A program made the position numbers and the translations under genes. From Lentisphaerota bacterium (GTDB lineage: Bacteria; Verrucomicrobiota; Lentisphaeria; Victivallales; Victivallaceae): a DNA stretch of 64,000 nucleotides. Under the pieces are notes generated by a model that had not been told where the DNA came from, made no database searches, and worked only from the letters and a program-made list of their open reading frames with translations. Of the stretch, positions 9,238 through 16,996 are shown piece after piece (the stretch's first letter is position 1; every line of letters begins with the position of its first letter). The stretch lies in assembly GCA_017134815.1 (NCBI GenBank), contig CP071032.1, positions 496,001 through 560,000 on the forward strand. Reading direction: 5' to 3'.

Positions 9238-10017
9238 CTAGTTGAAGTTTTCCACGGATTTAGTGATATCTCCTCTTAGATCAAGCTTTCTGAGCTTTTC
9301 CACATCAGGAGGCAGGAAAACCTGAAGTCTGGTATATGGAGCATACTCCAGAACACCTTTACGGATTTTGAAGTCCTTCACATGACCGCCCTTGGTTTTT
9401 TCTTCGCTTACAAAATGGTAATGATACCCGGCAACATTAAACTTGCCGGCATATGCCGGAAACCTGAACCCAACAAGCGTACCTTTCAGGTTTGACATAT
9501 TATGCACTACCTGTCTTTTAATCACTTCGTCCAGAGGTTGATATGGGGGTTTTTGCGGCGGCAGGCTTCTAGTGGTTATCGTAGCAAATTCACCTTTTAT
9601 TACTACAGCGTAGAATATATTCGGATTTTGCTCAACCGTATCGATGTATTTATTTAATTCTTCTTTTGTCATTGGATTGTTAATCATAACTTTGGCTTTG
9701 GGCCTGAAATCAACAACTGTCGAAAAGCAAACTTCATCCTGTGGCTTGACCGGTATCAGCTTACCCTCAATATTCGTTACATAGAACTCTCCATCAACTA
9801 AAGTGAATTCCCCGTCAAGCTTACTTAACGCCCCGACGCCATAGTCACCATAGCTCAACAGCTCATCGCAGGTCATAGTTGCATCGTAACTGCCGGCAAC
9901 CATAGCGCCAATAGTAGACGTTTGGGTCATAGCCGGCGGACCGCTGTTGCAGCCTGTCAGAATAACGGCAGAGGCGGCAAGCGCCATAACTGTGAGTTTT
10001 GAGCCCAAAAAACGCAT
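9238..10017 (-). CDS. Acetolactate decarboxylase-like lipoprotein
   Basis: A 259-residue protein of the alpha-acetolactate decarboxylase (BudA/AldC) family, which converts 2-acetolactate to acetoin. The family core is recognisable: DELLSYGDYGVGALSKLDGE (about 52-71) near the N-terminus, then GTLVGFRFPAY, the metal site GYHYHFVSEEKTKGGHV (three His binding zinc) and the C-terminal acidic/beta region. Unusually, it starts with a lipoprotein signal peptide with lipobox LTGC at residues 20-23, so it should be lipid-anchored outside the cytoplasm. Some family members are secreted, for example in Brevibacillus, but anchoring is not typical. The ATG has a GGAGG site. No acetolactate synthase gene is nearby. 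It ends at a shared terminator with the nitroreductase gene. Confidence 0.83.
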   Translation of the reverse strand: MRFLGSKLTVMALAASAVILTGCNSGPPAMTQTSTIGAMVAGSYDATMTCDELLSYGDYGVGALSKLDGEFTLVDGEFYVTNIEGKLIPVKPQDEVCFSTVVDFRPKAKVMINNPMTKEELNKYIDTVEQNPNIFYAVVIKGEFATITTRSLPPQKPPYQPLDEVIKRQVVHNMSNLKGTLVGFRFPAYAGKFNVAGYHYHFVSEEKTKGGHVKDFKIRKGVLEYAPYTRLQVFLPPDVEKLRKLDLRGDITKSVENFN

Positions 10018-10181
10018 AGTAATCCTCCATTAGTTAATTTGCTGAATACCTTGGATCTAAATCTCCTTAATAATATAATAATTTAAATAAAAAAAAATGC
10101 AATTTGCATAGCTTCAACCAAGCATGGATTTTGTAAATATATTTTTACAGAATATCGACCTGAAAGCCATTAACTGCTCAA

Positions 10182-10649
10182 TCAGGAACTGTCTCTGTCT
10201 TTGCGCGGGGCAGTGTTGTTGTGGAAAATTTTGAAAATGCCTGCTCCAAGCCAGACAATTAGTAAAAACACCGGCATCAGCGGTGCCAGTATTATTATAA
10301 GTAAATAATATAAAAAACGTTTGCTTCTGCTGTTTTCAGGGCTTTTAATGTTTTTCCAGATTGTCCCGAAAATTGAGTAATTGAACTGGATGTTTACAAA
10401 TGGAATATACCTGGTGTATTTGCCAACAGCTTCACCACATTTGCTGCAGTAATGCCGAAACGGCGAATCAACCGGAGTCAGGCACCTGGGACACACCGGG
10501 CGAGCGTTATCATCAAGCTTTACCCCTGCTTTTTCCCATGGATCCTGTTGCTTTGGAATTTTTTTGATCCAGTAAACTATAAGTACGTAAAAAATAAAAA
10601 TGCCCAACAGCAGAAGCAGCGGTAATATGTTTGTATAAAATGTGTCCAT
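10182..10649 (-). CDS. Membrane protein with zinc ribbon, unknown function
   Basis: A 155-residue protein with an N-terminal transmembrane helix (LPLLLLLGIFIFYVLIVYWI, about residues 9-28), a zinc-ribbon-like knuckle pair CPRC and CSKC separated by 13 residues (about 53-72), and a second hydrophobic stretch near the C-terminus (YLLIIILAPLMPVFLLIVWLG, about 117-137). Two helices put the ribbon on one side, most likely the cytoplasm. I do not know the function. The gene starts 3 bases after the stop of the upstream nucleotidase-like gene and has a GAGGAG ribosome-binding site, so the two form one minus-strand transcription unit. Confidence 0.7.
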   Translation of the reverse strand: MDTFYTNILPLLLLLGIFIFYVLIVYWIKKIPKQQDPWEKAGVKLDDNARPVCPRCLTPVDSPFRHYCSKCGEAVGKYTRYIPFVNIQFNYSIFGTIWKNIKSPENSRSKRFLYYLLIIILAPLMPVFLLIVWLGAGIFKIFHNNTAPRKDRDSS

Positions 10650-10652
10650 CTT

Positions 10653-12077
10653 TCAATTTCTCCTCTTCTGATTTTCAGGCAATAACTGTTTTTCCTGCAA
10701 ATAAAGAGATACCGTTTCCTGTATCCCTGAGGTCTGGATGACTTTTTCAGGGTGCTTAATTCCGTAGCTGTGCAGCAGTGGTAACCTGCCTCCGGCCCCG
10801 GCCAGTAGATAACTGCTCAACACCACGGTAAAATTGTTTTTCGAATTATTAAGCAATATCAGCGGCGTAAATCTTGCAGATTTACTGCTTTTAAATTCAT
10901 TGAGCACGGCCCGGAATGTTTCCCGGCTGCCAAAATCAACCAGACATACTTTATCATGGAAGCGGTACCAGTCAAAGATGGTTTTTCTAGTCAAGGGAAT
11001 TATTTGCTTTAAAACTCCGCCTTTTCTGCAGTTTGAATAGAAAACCGCTCCTGCTTTTTTACCCATAACCCGGCATTTCCATTTCATTGCTGCAACCGCA
11101 GTTTCTTCAATGACTTTATGCCTCCCGACCGATCTGGAGAGCTTTAGTTCTGATAATAAGAATCTGCCGTGCTCATTGGCATTTATTAAATCTTCATTTA
11201 TTAAGCTGCGCAGTTTTTTATACTCTGATGTACTTTCTTTTACTTTAAGCAAAGATGACGTTATCCTGGCTGCTTTCTGCCGTTTCTTATCAAAAGTAAT
11301 CTCAATTTTAGCTACACATTCTGCATGTTTTCCAGCTTGGACATACCAGTTATCAGGACCAATTTTCTGCCCGCTCTTTTCTACGTGTGTATGGCCTCCA
11401 AGCACCAGATTTATTTCTGGAAAATCAGCCAGCAGCGAATAAGCATTATAACCTTTGGCATATATGCCAAGGTGCTGGGCGAGAATTATTATGTCAGGTT
11501 CTTTTGCCCTTACTTCAGGCATAATTCGATGCAGGGAGTAACTCATCTTTAATGTTTGCAAAACTCCCGGAGGACGCCATCGCTGCCAGCTGATACCAGG
11601 CATAGTCAAGCCGATTACTGCAACCTTGAGGCCGCCGCGTTTAAAGATTTTCCATGAAGAAGTTATTGCTGCGCTCTGCAAAGTCCTGCAATTTATGTTT
11701 CCAGCCAGAACAGCACCCTGAAACTGTCTGATTCGCTGAGCAAGTGTTTTTAAATTCAGGTCAAACTCATGATTTCCCGGAATCCAGGCATCATAATGCA
11801 GAAAGTTCAACGCTTTAATCATTATTTCACCTTGGGTGGCGTAAGCGCTGTAGGTGCCCTCAAGGGTATCGCCGCAATCTATCAGGAGGGTATTTTCAGG
11901 GCCCGCCTTTTCTTTTTCAGCAACAATCAGAGTGGCCAGTTTCAGCAACCCTCTATCCGTGCCGGTGATGTGCCCGTGGATATCTGTAGTGGCCAGCACA
12001 GTGACTCCAGATGCCTGAAGGCTGCATATAGAGCACAGAACCATGAGCAGGATATAAAATTTTTTTGTAGAATGCAC
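10653..12077 (-). CDS. 5'-nucleotidase / UshA-family metallophosphatase, exported
   Basis: A 474-residue enzyme of the UshA/CpdB group: calcineurin-like metallophosphoesterase domain followed by a 5'-nucleotidase C-terminal domain. A signal peptide (ILLMVLCSICSLQASG, ending about residue 24) directs it to the periplasm. Metal-site motifs are in order: TTDIHGHI (about 30), DCGDTLEG (about 66), PGNHEFD (about 99), a His in LAQHLGIYA (about 200) and GGHTHVE (about 232). Members hydrolyse nucleotides, cyclic nucleotides or UDP-sugars to scavenge nucleosides and phosphate. It is shorter than typical UshA (about 550), with a reduced C-terminal domain that still shows the substrate-stacking region. 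The start is GTG, with GGAG eight bases upstream. It heads a two-gene unit with the zinc-ribbon membrane protein. Confidence 0.85.
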   Translation of the reverse strand: MHSTKKFYILLMVLCSICSLQASGVTVLATTDIHGHITGTDRGLLKLATLIVAEKEKAGPENTLLIDCGDTLEGTYSAYATQGEIMIKALNFLHYDAWIPGNHEFDLNLKTLAQRIRQFQGAVLAGNINCRTLQSAAITSSWKIFKRGGLKVAVIGLTMPGISWQRWRPPGVLQTLKMSYSLHRIMPEVRAKEPDIIILAQHLGIYAKGYNAYSLLADFPEINLVLGGHTHVEKSGQKIGPDNWYVQAGKHAECVAKIEITFDKKRQKAARITSSLLKVKESTSEYKKLRSLINEDLINANEHGRFLLSELKLSRSVGRHKVIEETAVAAMKWKCRVMGKKAGAVFYSNCRKGGVLKQIIPLTRKTIFDWYRFHDKVCLVDFGSRETFRAVLNEFKSSKSARFTPLILLNNSKNNFTVVLSSYLLAGAGGRLPLLHSYGIKHPEKVIQTSGIQETVSLYLQEKQLLPENQKRRN

Positions 12078-12257
12078 CAGCTTGACTCCAGCCTTTATTT
12101 AGTTTAAAAGTTGCTGAACAATGAAATTTTACAAGATATATTAACAAAAAAGCATATTTTTTTTTATTCATCCTTGAAACTTCAACGAAAACAGCGATAT
12201 TACTTGCTCAATTTGTATTGAACATTAAATAATTTTAAAATATAACGAGGTACAGAA

Positions 12258-12410
12258 ATGTCACAGCATCCGAGTCTGAGAGTCGGTGGTAAAATCCGCA
12301 AGAAACGCAATGTAATGAAGCGCTTCGAACGCCTTGACGCTCTGCGCGCCGAAGGCAAGATTCCTGAAGAAAAAGTACTTGGATTGCCCAAGACAAAAGT
12401 TCAGGACTGA
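12258..12410 (+). CDS. Small basic protein of the Chlamydiae/Verrucomicrobia type
   Basis: A 50-residue, highly basic protein: starts MSQHPSLRVGGKIRKKRNV, continues with MKRFERLDALRAEG and ends with KVLGLPKTKVQD. I recognise this pattern (short N-terminal SQHPSLR, central KRFER, C-terminal VLGLPK) as the small basic protein family reported in Chlamydiae, Verrucomicrobia and relatives and linked in databases to the ribosome; the exact function is not known to me. The ATG is preceded by CGAGG. It stands alone between a divergent gene and its own terminator, and it is too short for usual gene-finding cut-offs. As a lineage marker it points to the PVC superphylum. Confidence 0.88.
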   Translation: MSQHPSLRVGGKIRKKRNVMKRFERLDALRAEGKIPEEKVLGLPKTKVQD

Positions 12411-12426
12411 TTTCCCTGTTTACTTT

Positions 12427-12457
12427 GCGGAGCCGTATCTGGTTCCGCTTTTTTTTT
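12427..12457 (+). terminator. Rho-independent terminator of the small basic protein gene
   Basis: GCGGAGCC (12427-12434) pairs with GGTTCCGC (12441-12448), one G-T wobble, loop of six, then nine T. Confidence 0.9.
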
Positions 12458-12530
12458 GATTTTTTCAAAAAAACTGCAATATTTACACCTTATAGAACGT
12501 TCTTTTTTCGAAGTACAAAAGGAGGCTGCC

Positions 12531-13322
12531 GTGAACCTGAGATACCTTAACGTAATTTCATTGCTTTTAGCTGCCGGAACTCTAACTGCCGGAACTCTGG
12601 TCTATAAAACCGGCAAAAATGAAAATGAGAAGATAGTTTCCGATGTTGAAATAGTCAGCATGGACCTGAAGAACATCACTATCAAACGCGGTAAATCTCA
12701 GAAAACAATCCCACGGCACTGGGTCCGTAAATATTTCAGCAGCGATATTAAAGGAGCGGGGCAGTTTGAAGATAATACTTCTGATTATACTGTCACTATT
12801 ACTAATGTAAAAGTCCCGCTTAAAGGCTGCATAAAAGTCAAAAACTCCAAAAGCAAAAAGAAAAGCATCCAGACCTCTGAATTTGAAGTTGAATTTACAG
12901 TTTCAAGGAAATATGAGAAGCACAAATCCAAAGCGATGAAAATGCCGTATATTTATCTTCATATTCTGACAACCCGCAGCAAATCCTACGGTAAACATCC
13001 GGTTTACACCTACTGCTACCCCAAAGAGGCAAAAATACGCTCCAAAACTTATGATGAAGCTAAGATAATGGAAAAAGTGAACGAAATAGACCGCCCCAAT
13101 ATTTGGAATAACAGTGCCTTTAAAGGTTATTTAGGGAGCGGAAACAGTCAAAGACCGGGGAAAGTGGGCGGCCGCTGTGCCAGAATACCTCTCAAGGGAA
13201 TCAAGGATAAAACCATTCTCGCGTATCACATCGAGATCTGGGGCAAAAACAGAATTGTTGCCACCAAAGATTGGTCCAAAGCAGGTTATAAACCTGGAAA
13301 CTCATGGTGGAAACACTATTAA
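12531..13322 (+). CDS. Exported protein of unknown function
   Basis: A 263-residue protein starting at GTG with a strong AAAAGGAGG ribosome-binding site five bases upstream; an earlier in-frame TTG at 12456 lies inside the preceding terminator and is rejected. The N-terminus is a signal peptide (YLNVISLLLAAGTLTAG). The next stretch (EKIVSDVEIVSMDLKNITIK) reads like a short beta domain seen in exported proteins of PVC bacteria that discuss a keyword then a residue property, but I cannot name a family. The remainder is rich in Lys and Tyr and mostly beta-like by eye, ending in GNSWWKHY. It is monocistronic by position. Function unknown. Confidence 0.75.
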   Translation: MNLRYLNVISLLLAAGTLTAGTLVYKTGKNENEKIVSDVEIVSMDLKNITIKRGKSQKTIPRHWVRKYFSSDIKGAGQFEDNTSDYTVTITNVKVPLKGCIKVKNSKSKKKSIQTSEFEVEFTVSRKYEKHKSKAMKMPYIYLHILTTRSKSYGKHPVYTYCYPKEAKIRSKTYDEAKIMEKVNEIDRPNIWNNSAFKGYLGSGNSQRPGKVGGRCARIPLKGIKDKTILAYHIEIWGKNRIVATKDWSKAGYKPGNSWWKHY

Positions 13323-13342
13323 GGGTAGTCCAATATCACAAA

Positions 13343-13369
13343 ATGCCGAAATAATATAATATTTGGCAT
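13343..13369 (+). terminator. Possible stem-loop after the exported protein gene
   Basis: ATGCC plus AAAT (13343-13352, one bulged G) pairs with ATTTGGCAT (13361-13369). There is no T-run directly after it, so it may be a weak or Rho-assisted terminator or an RNA-stabilising hairpin. Confidence 0.35.
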
Positions 13370-13486
13370 CTTGCCATTTCACTTTATGGCAGTTATAGTA
13401 ACTGTTTAATTAAAAATCACGCGGATCTGTGAACTGCTGAGCATTGTCCGCATTTACTTTACTGACGTTTGAGAAAAGGAGTACAC

Positions 13487-15436
13487 ATGGCTAAAGGTAC
13501 TGTTGTGCAGAAAATTATCGATGAGCATTTTGTCTATGGTGACAAAGCACCCGGCAAGCCGGCGGCTATCAGGATAGACCAGACTTTGACTCAGGACGCT
13601 ACCGGAACAATGGCTTACCTTGAACTGGAAGCTATGAAGGTTCCCCGGGTAAAGACGGAAATTTCCGTATCTTACGTGGATCACAATATGATGCAAAATG
13701 GTCCGGAAAACCGCAATGACCACATGTATCTGCAATCGGTAGCTGCTGCCAAGGGGGTATATTTTTCACCTCCAGGCAACGGAATATGTCATCAGGTACA
13801 TCTGGAACGCTTTGGCGTTCCTGGCAAAACCCTGCTGGGCTCGGATTCTCACACTCCCACCGGAGGCGGAATCGGCATGATTGCAATTGGCGCCGGTGGT
13901 CTGGATGTGGCACTGGCCATGGCGGGTGAACCATTCAGACTGACTTATCCGAAGGTAATTGGCGTTAAGCTAACCGGAAAACTTAGCCCATGGTGTGCCG
14001 CCAAAGATATTATCCTGAAACTTCTGGATATACTTTCTACTAAAGGTAATGTCGGTTGTATCGTCGAGTATTTTGGTGAAGGAGTCACTGAGCTGTCCGT
14101 TCCGCAGCGTGCTACTGTTACCAATATGGGGGCTGAGCTTGGTGTAACAACTTCAGTTTTTCCCTCTGACGCAAGCACCAAAGCGTTTCTTGAAGCTCAG
14201 GGCAGAGAAAATCAATGGGTTCCGCTGCAAGCTGATTCCGATGCTGAATATGACCGGGTTATCGAAATTAATTTATCCGACCTGCAGCCTCTTGCCGCAT
14301 GTCCTTCAAGCCCGGACAATATAAGAACAGTCAAGGAAATGAGCGGTAATGAGGTATCTCAGGTGATAATTGGTTCCTGTACAAACAGCTCTTTCCGCGA
14401 CCTGGCGTTGGTGGCTACTGTGCTGAAAGGACGTAAAGTAAATCCCAATGTAACTTTGGCTATTGCCCCGGGCAGCAGGCAAGTACTTGAGATGCTTTCG
14501 CGAAACGGGATGCTTGCTGATTTGATTGCAGCAGGCGCCAGAGTGCTGGAGACCGGTTGCGGTCCGTGCATCGGACAGGGGCAGAGTCCAGCCGATGATA
14601 CTGTAACTCTGAGGACATTTAACCGTAACTTCGCTGGGAGAACCGGCACTAAATGCGATCAGGCCTACCTGGTAAGCCCGGAAACTGCCGTGGCCGCAGC
14701 TCTTACCGGCAAGTTTACAGATCCAAGAGAACTTGATATTGCCTGTCCCTGTATTGCGGATGTTGAAAAATTCCTGATTAATGACAATTTCATAATTGCA
14801 CCGGCTGCAGATGGCTCCAAGGTGGAGATTGTCCGCAAACGGACAATCGGCAATCCACCGGAAAACTGCGAACTCCCGAATGAAATTGACGGTAAGGTGA
14901 TCATTAAGGTAGGTGACAAAATCACTACAGACCACATTATGCCAGCAGGTATTCACCTGAAACTGCGCAGTAATATTCCGGAATATTCTAAAGTCGTTTT
15001 CGAATGTTTCACCGAAGAGGGCAAACCCTCTTTTGCCGAGCGGGCTTCAGCAGTGCGTGACGCCGGACGGCATGGCATTATCGTCGGGCGTGACAGTTAC
15101 GGGCAGGGGTCTTCACGTGAACACGCTGCCATCTGTCCAATGTATTTAGGCATCAAAGCTGTCATTGCCTTTGCTATTGAACGTATTCATGCGGCCAACC
15201 TGATTAATTTCGGTATTCTGCCGCTGGTGTTTGCCGATCAATCTGACTATGATAAAATTGAGCAGGATGATACAATAAAAATTGATAATACCAGAGAACA
15301 GCTCGGTGTCGGCTTGCCGGTTATTGCCACAATTTGTAAGCCTGACGGCAGCAATATAGAAATAACTCTCAAGCACAATATGTCGCAGGAGGATATTGAT
15401 ATTGTCCTGGCCGGCGGCCGGCTTAACTGCGTTTAA
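13487..15436 (+). CDS. Aconitate hydratase
   Basis: A 649-residue [4Fe-4S] hydro-lyase interconverting citrate and isocitrate in the TCA cycle. The ATG at 13487 follows AAAGGAG; a TTG 18 bases upstream is less likely. Visible motifs: GSDSHTPTGGGIGMIAIGAGG (positions about 123-143), the first cluster cysteine in IGSCTNSS (about 303), the other two in GCGPCIGQGQSP (about 361-372), and the C-terminal swivel-domain substrate loop GRDSYGQGSSREHAA (about 535-549). The length and domain order fit the shorter aconitase subgroup found in Aquifex, Bacteroidetes and deltaproteobacteria rather than AcnA or AcnB. A homologous role on isopropylmalate (LeuC/D fused) is less likely. It stands apart from any citrate synthase gene. 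Confidence 0.92.
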   Translation: MAKGTVVQKIIDEHFVYGDKAPGKPAAIRIDQTLTQDATGTMAYLELEAMKVPRVKTEISVSYVDHNMMQNGPENRNDHMYLQSVAAAKGVYFSPPGNGICHQVHLERFGVPGKTLLGSDSHTPTGGGIGMIAIGAGGLDVALAMAGEPFRLTYPKVIGVKLTGKLSPWCAAKDIILKLLDILSTKGNVGCIVEYFGEGVTELSVPQRATVTNMGAELGVTTSVFPSDASTKAFLEAQGRENQWVPLQADSDAEYDRVIEINLSDLQPLAACPSSPDNIRTVKEMSGNEVSQVIIGSCTNSSFRDLALVATVLKGRKVNPNVTLAIAPGSRQVLEMLSRNGMLADLIAAGARVLETGCGPCIGQGQSPADDTVTLRTFNRNFAGRTGTKCDQAYLVSPETAVAAALTGKFTDPRELDIACPCIADVEKFLINDNFIIAPAADGSKVEIVRKRTIGNPPENCELPNEIDGKVIIKVGDKITTDHIMPAGIHLKLRSNIPEYSKVVFECFTEEGKPSFAERASAVRDAGRHGIIVGRDSYGQGSSREHAAICPMYLGIKAVIAFAIERIHAANLINFGILPLVFADQSDYDKIEQDDTIKIDNTREQLGVGLPVIATICKPDGSNIEITLKHNMSQEDIDIVLAGGRLNCV

Positions 15437-15693
15437 ATCAGCTGGGCAGAGGCCCGGTAAGTGGTCTCTGCCGGTCTCCACAAACGGTTGCCGGGCTCTC
15501 ATCCCGGTTCCACCCTTGTGCAATATCAGTTTTCCGCGAGAGCGGACTGTAAACCTTTTCTAACTGAGCCTGACTGTCAAGCGGTCAGCGTTGAAACACC
15601 TGGCTGGAGTATCTTGAAAAAGTAAAAGCAAGCGGTATAAGTAAAGAGTCGTTTAACCCCTTTTGTCCAGAAACAGAGTATTATTTTAAGGAT
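15437..15693 (+). ncRNA. Hairpin-rich intergenic region, candidate structured RNA
   Basis: This 257-base gap is more GC-rich than other gaps in the window and contains four consecutive potential hairpins: GGCAGAG (15445-15451) with CTCTGCC (15466-15472); CCGGG (15491-15495) with CCCGG (15503-15507); TCCGC (15533-15537) closing a GAGA tetraloop with GCGGA (15542-15546); and CTGAC (15570-15574) with GTCAG (15584-15588). No coding frame of note is seen. I checked by eye for 4.5S RNA, tmRNA, RNase P and tRNA signatures and found none. It may be an uncharacterised small RNA or a complex aconitase 3' UTR / ung leader; strand and ends are unknown. Confidence 0.35.
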
Positions 15694-16404
15694 ATGAATA
15701 TGGATCTTTGCACCGCCATTCCTGAAAACTGGAATGCATTGTTACAACAGGAACTGGCTTCTGACTGGTTTGCAAAGTTGCAAAGCTTTCTTGATAAAGA
15801 ATGGCAGAGCGAAAAAATTTTTCCGCCACAGGAATTAATTTTTAATGCACTTGAAACAACTTCGCCGGAGAAAGTCAAGGTTCTTATCCTTGGACAGGAC
15901 CCTTATCACAATGACGGACAAGCTCATGGATTAAGTTTTTCTGTGCCTGAGGGGATAAAGCTGCCGCCGTCTCTGCGCAATATTTACAAGGAAATGGCAG
16001 CGGATATCGGAATTACACCACCAGTCGCTGGAAATTTACGGTCATGGGCAGAGCAGGGGGTTTTGCTGTTAAACGCAGTACTGACAGTGCGGGCCCATAA
16101 AGCAGCTTCACATCAGAAAAAAGGGTGGGAAAAATTTACTGACGCCATAATTGAGAAGGTCAATAAAAACTGCGACGGTGTAGTTTTTGTGCTCTGGGGC
16201 AGTTATGCTCAGAAGAAGGCACCGCTGATTGATGAGAACCGGCATTACATAATCAGTTCAGTGCATCCTTCTCCTCTATCCGCACATCGCGGTTTTTTTG
16301 GCAGTAAGCCATTTTCAAAGATTAATGCCGCTCTCGAGCGGTTCGGACGGAAGCCTGTCAGATGGGACGCTGTATCTCAGGAATCACAGTTGGAACTTTT
16401 TTAA
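15694..16404 (+). CDS. ung: Uracil-DNA glycosylase (family 1)
   Basis: A 236-residue DNA repair enzyme that removes uracil from DNA and starts base-excision repair. Family 1 motifs are intact: the water-activating GQDPYHNDGQAHGLSFSV with catalytic Asp at residue 69, the uracil-specificity Asn in VLLLNAVLTV (about 126), and the DNA-intercalating HPSPLSAHRGFFGS with catalytic His191. The length is normal for bacterial UNG. The ATG follows AAGGAT. The next gene begins 15 bases downstream with its own ribosome-binding site, so the two are likely co-transcribed. Confidence 0.97.
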   Translation: MNMDLCTAIPENWNALLQQELASDWFAKLQSFLDKEWQSEKIFPPQELIFNALETTSPEKVKVLILGQDPYHNDGQAHGLSFSVPEGIKLPPSLRNIYKEMAADIGITPPVAGNLRSWAEQGVLLLNAVLTVRAHKAASHQKKGWEKFTDAIIEKVNKNCDGVVFVLWGSYAQKKAPLIDENRHYIISSVHPSPLSAHRGFFGSKPFSKINAALERFGRKPVRWDAVSQESQLELF

Positions 16405-16419
16405 ATACGGGGAGTTAAC

Positions 16420-16941
16420 GTGGAAGAACTTTGCAGGGAAATTGCTCTGGCAATTGTAAATTGTGCCGCCAAAAACGGTTATATTGAAGGGCAGATTGCT
16501 GTCATAGAAGAACTTGCAGACTATGAAAAGGAACTGTTTAAATTCATGCTGGTTGAGACCCGTAAGTTTCTTGACCGGGAATGCAGGCAGGAAATTTCCG
16601 GCGAGGAAATCATTTCTCTTTTTACTTATGTTTCGGCCAAAGCAGGCGAAGCTGTCAGCTGCTGGGTAAACGGTCAGACACCGGAATTTTCCAGTCACGG
16701 TATGTTTGACGGCAAGGTCCCCATGTATAGCGATGACAAAGTTATGGCTTACTTCAAAACATTGGAGCTGCCCTCGGATATGGCAAAGACTTTCAGCAAC
16801 TGGTGCCGGGAAAACCCTGATTTCTGTTCAGAAAATCACCTGGATCCGATAATCCCGCTTTTTGAAGCATTGAAGTGGACGTGGCGGATCGCGGTCAATC
16901 TAACAGTCTGTCTGCTTGAAAAACAGGGTTTCAAGTTCTGA
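16420..16941 (+). CDS. Conserved-looking protein of unknown function downstream of ung
   Basis: A 173-residue cytoplasmic protein with a GTG start placed 6 bases after GGGGAG. It is mostly helical by eye: REIALAIVNCAAKNGYIEG, then YEKELFKFMLVETRKFLD, a Trp-containing middle, and a C-terminal helix WTWRIAVNLTVCLLEK that is amphipathic rather than a membrane anchor. It has five Cys spread without a metal-binding spacing that I recognise. I cannot assign a family. It probably shares a transcript with ung (15-base gap) and is followed by recD2 after 55 bases, so a DNA-metabolism context is possible but unproven. Confidence 0.7.
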   Translation: MEELCREIALAIVNCAAKNGYIEGQIAVIEELADYEKELFKFMLVETRKFLDRECRQEISGEEIISLFTYVSAKAGEAVSCWVNGQTPEFSSHGMFDGKVPMYSDDKVMAYFKTLELPSDMAKTFSNWCRENPDFCSENHLDPIIPLFEALKWTWRIAVNLTVCLLEKQGFKF

Positions 16942-16996
16942 TTAAAATTGCTTTCCTCAATATTGAAAATGCTGTAGTTTAAGCTTAAAGTACAGC

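Noticed and set aside
12225-12246. TTGAAC, 17-base spacer, TATAAC before the small basic protein gene
   Set aside because: Transcription would begin about five bases before the ATG and leave out the ribosome-binding site; spacing looks like chance in AT-rich DNA.
14306-14956. 216-codon open frame antisense to aconitase
   Set aside because: Entirely inside a conserved enzyme gene; explained by codon bias on the coding strand.
15491-15525. On the minus strand, a T-box-like string (AAGGGTGGAACCGGG) and a SAM-riboswitch-like CCCGGCAACC within the aconitase-ung gap
   Set aside because: There is no minus-strand gene downstream, only the 3' end of aconitase, and the specifier stem or remaining riboswitch core is missing.
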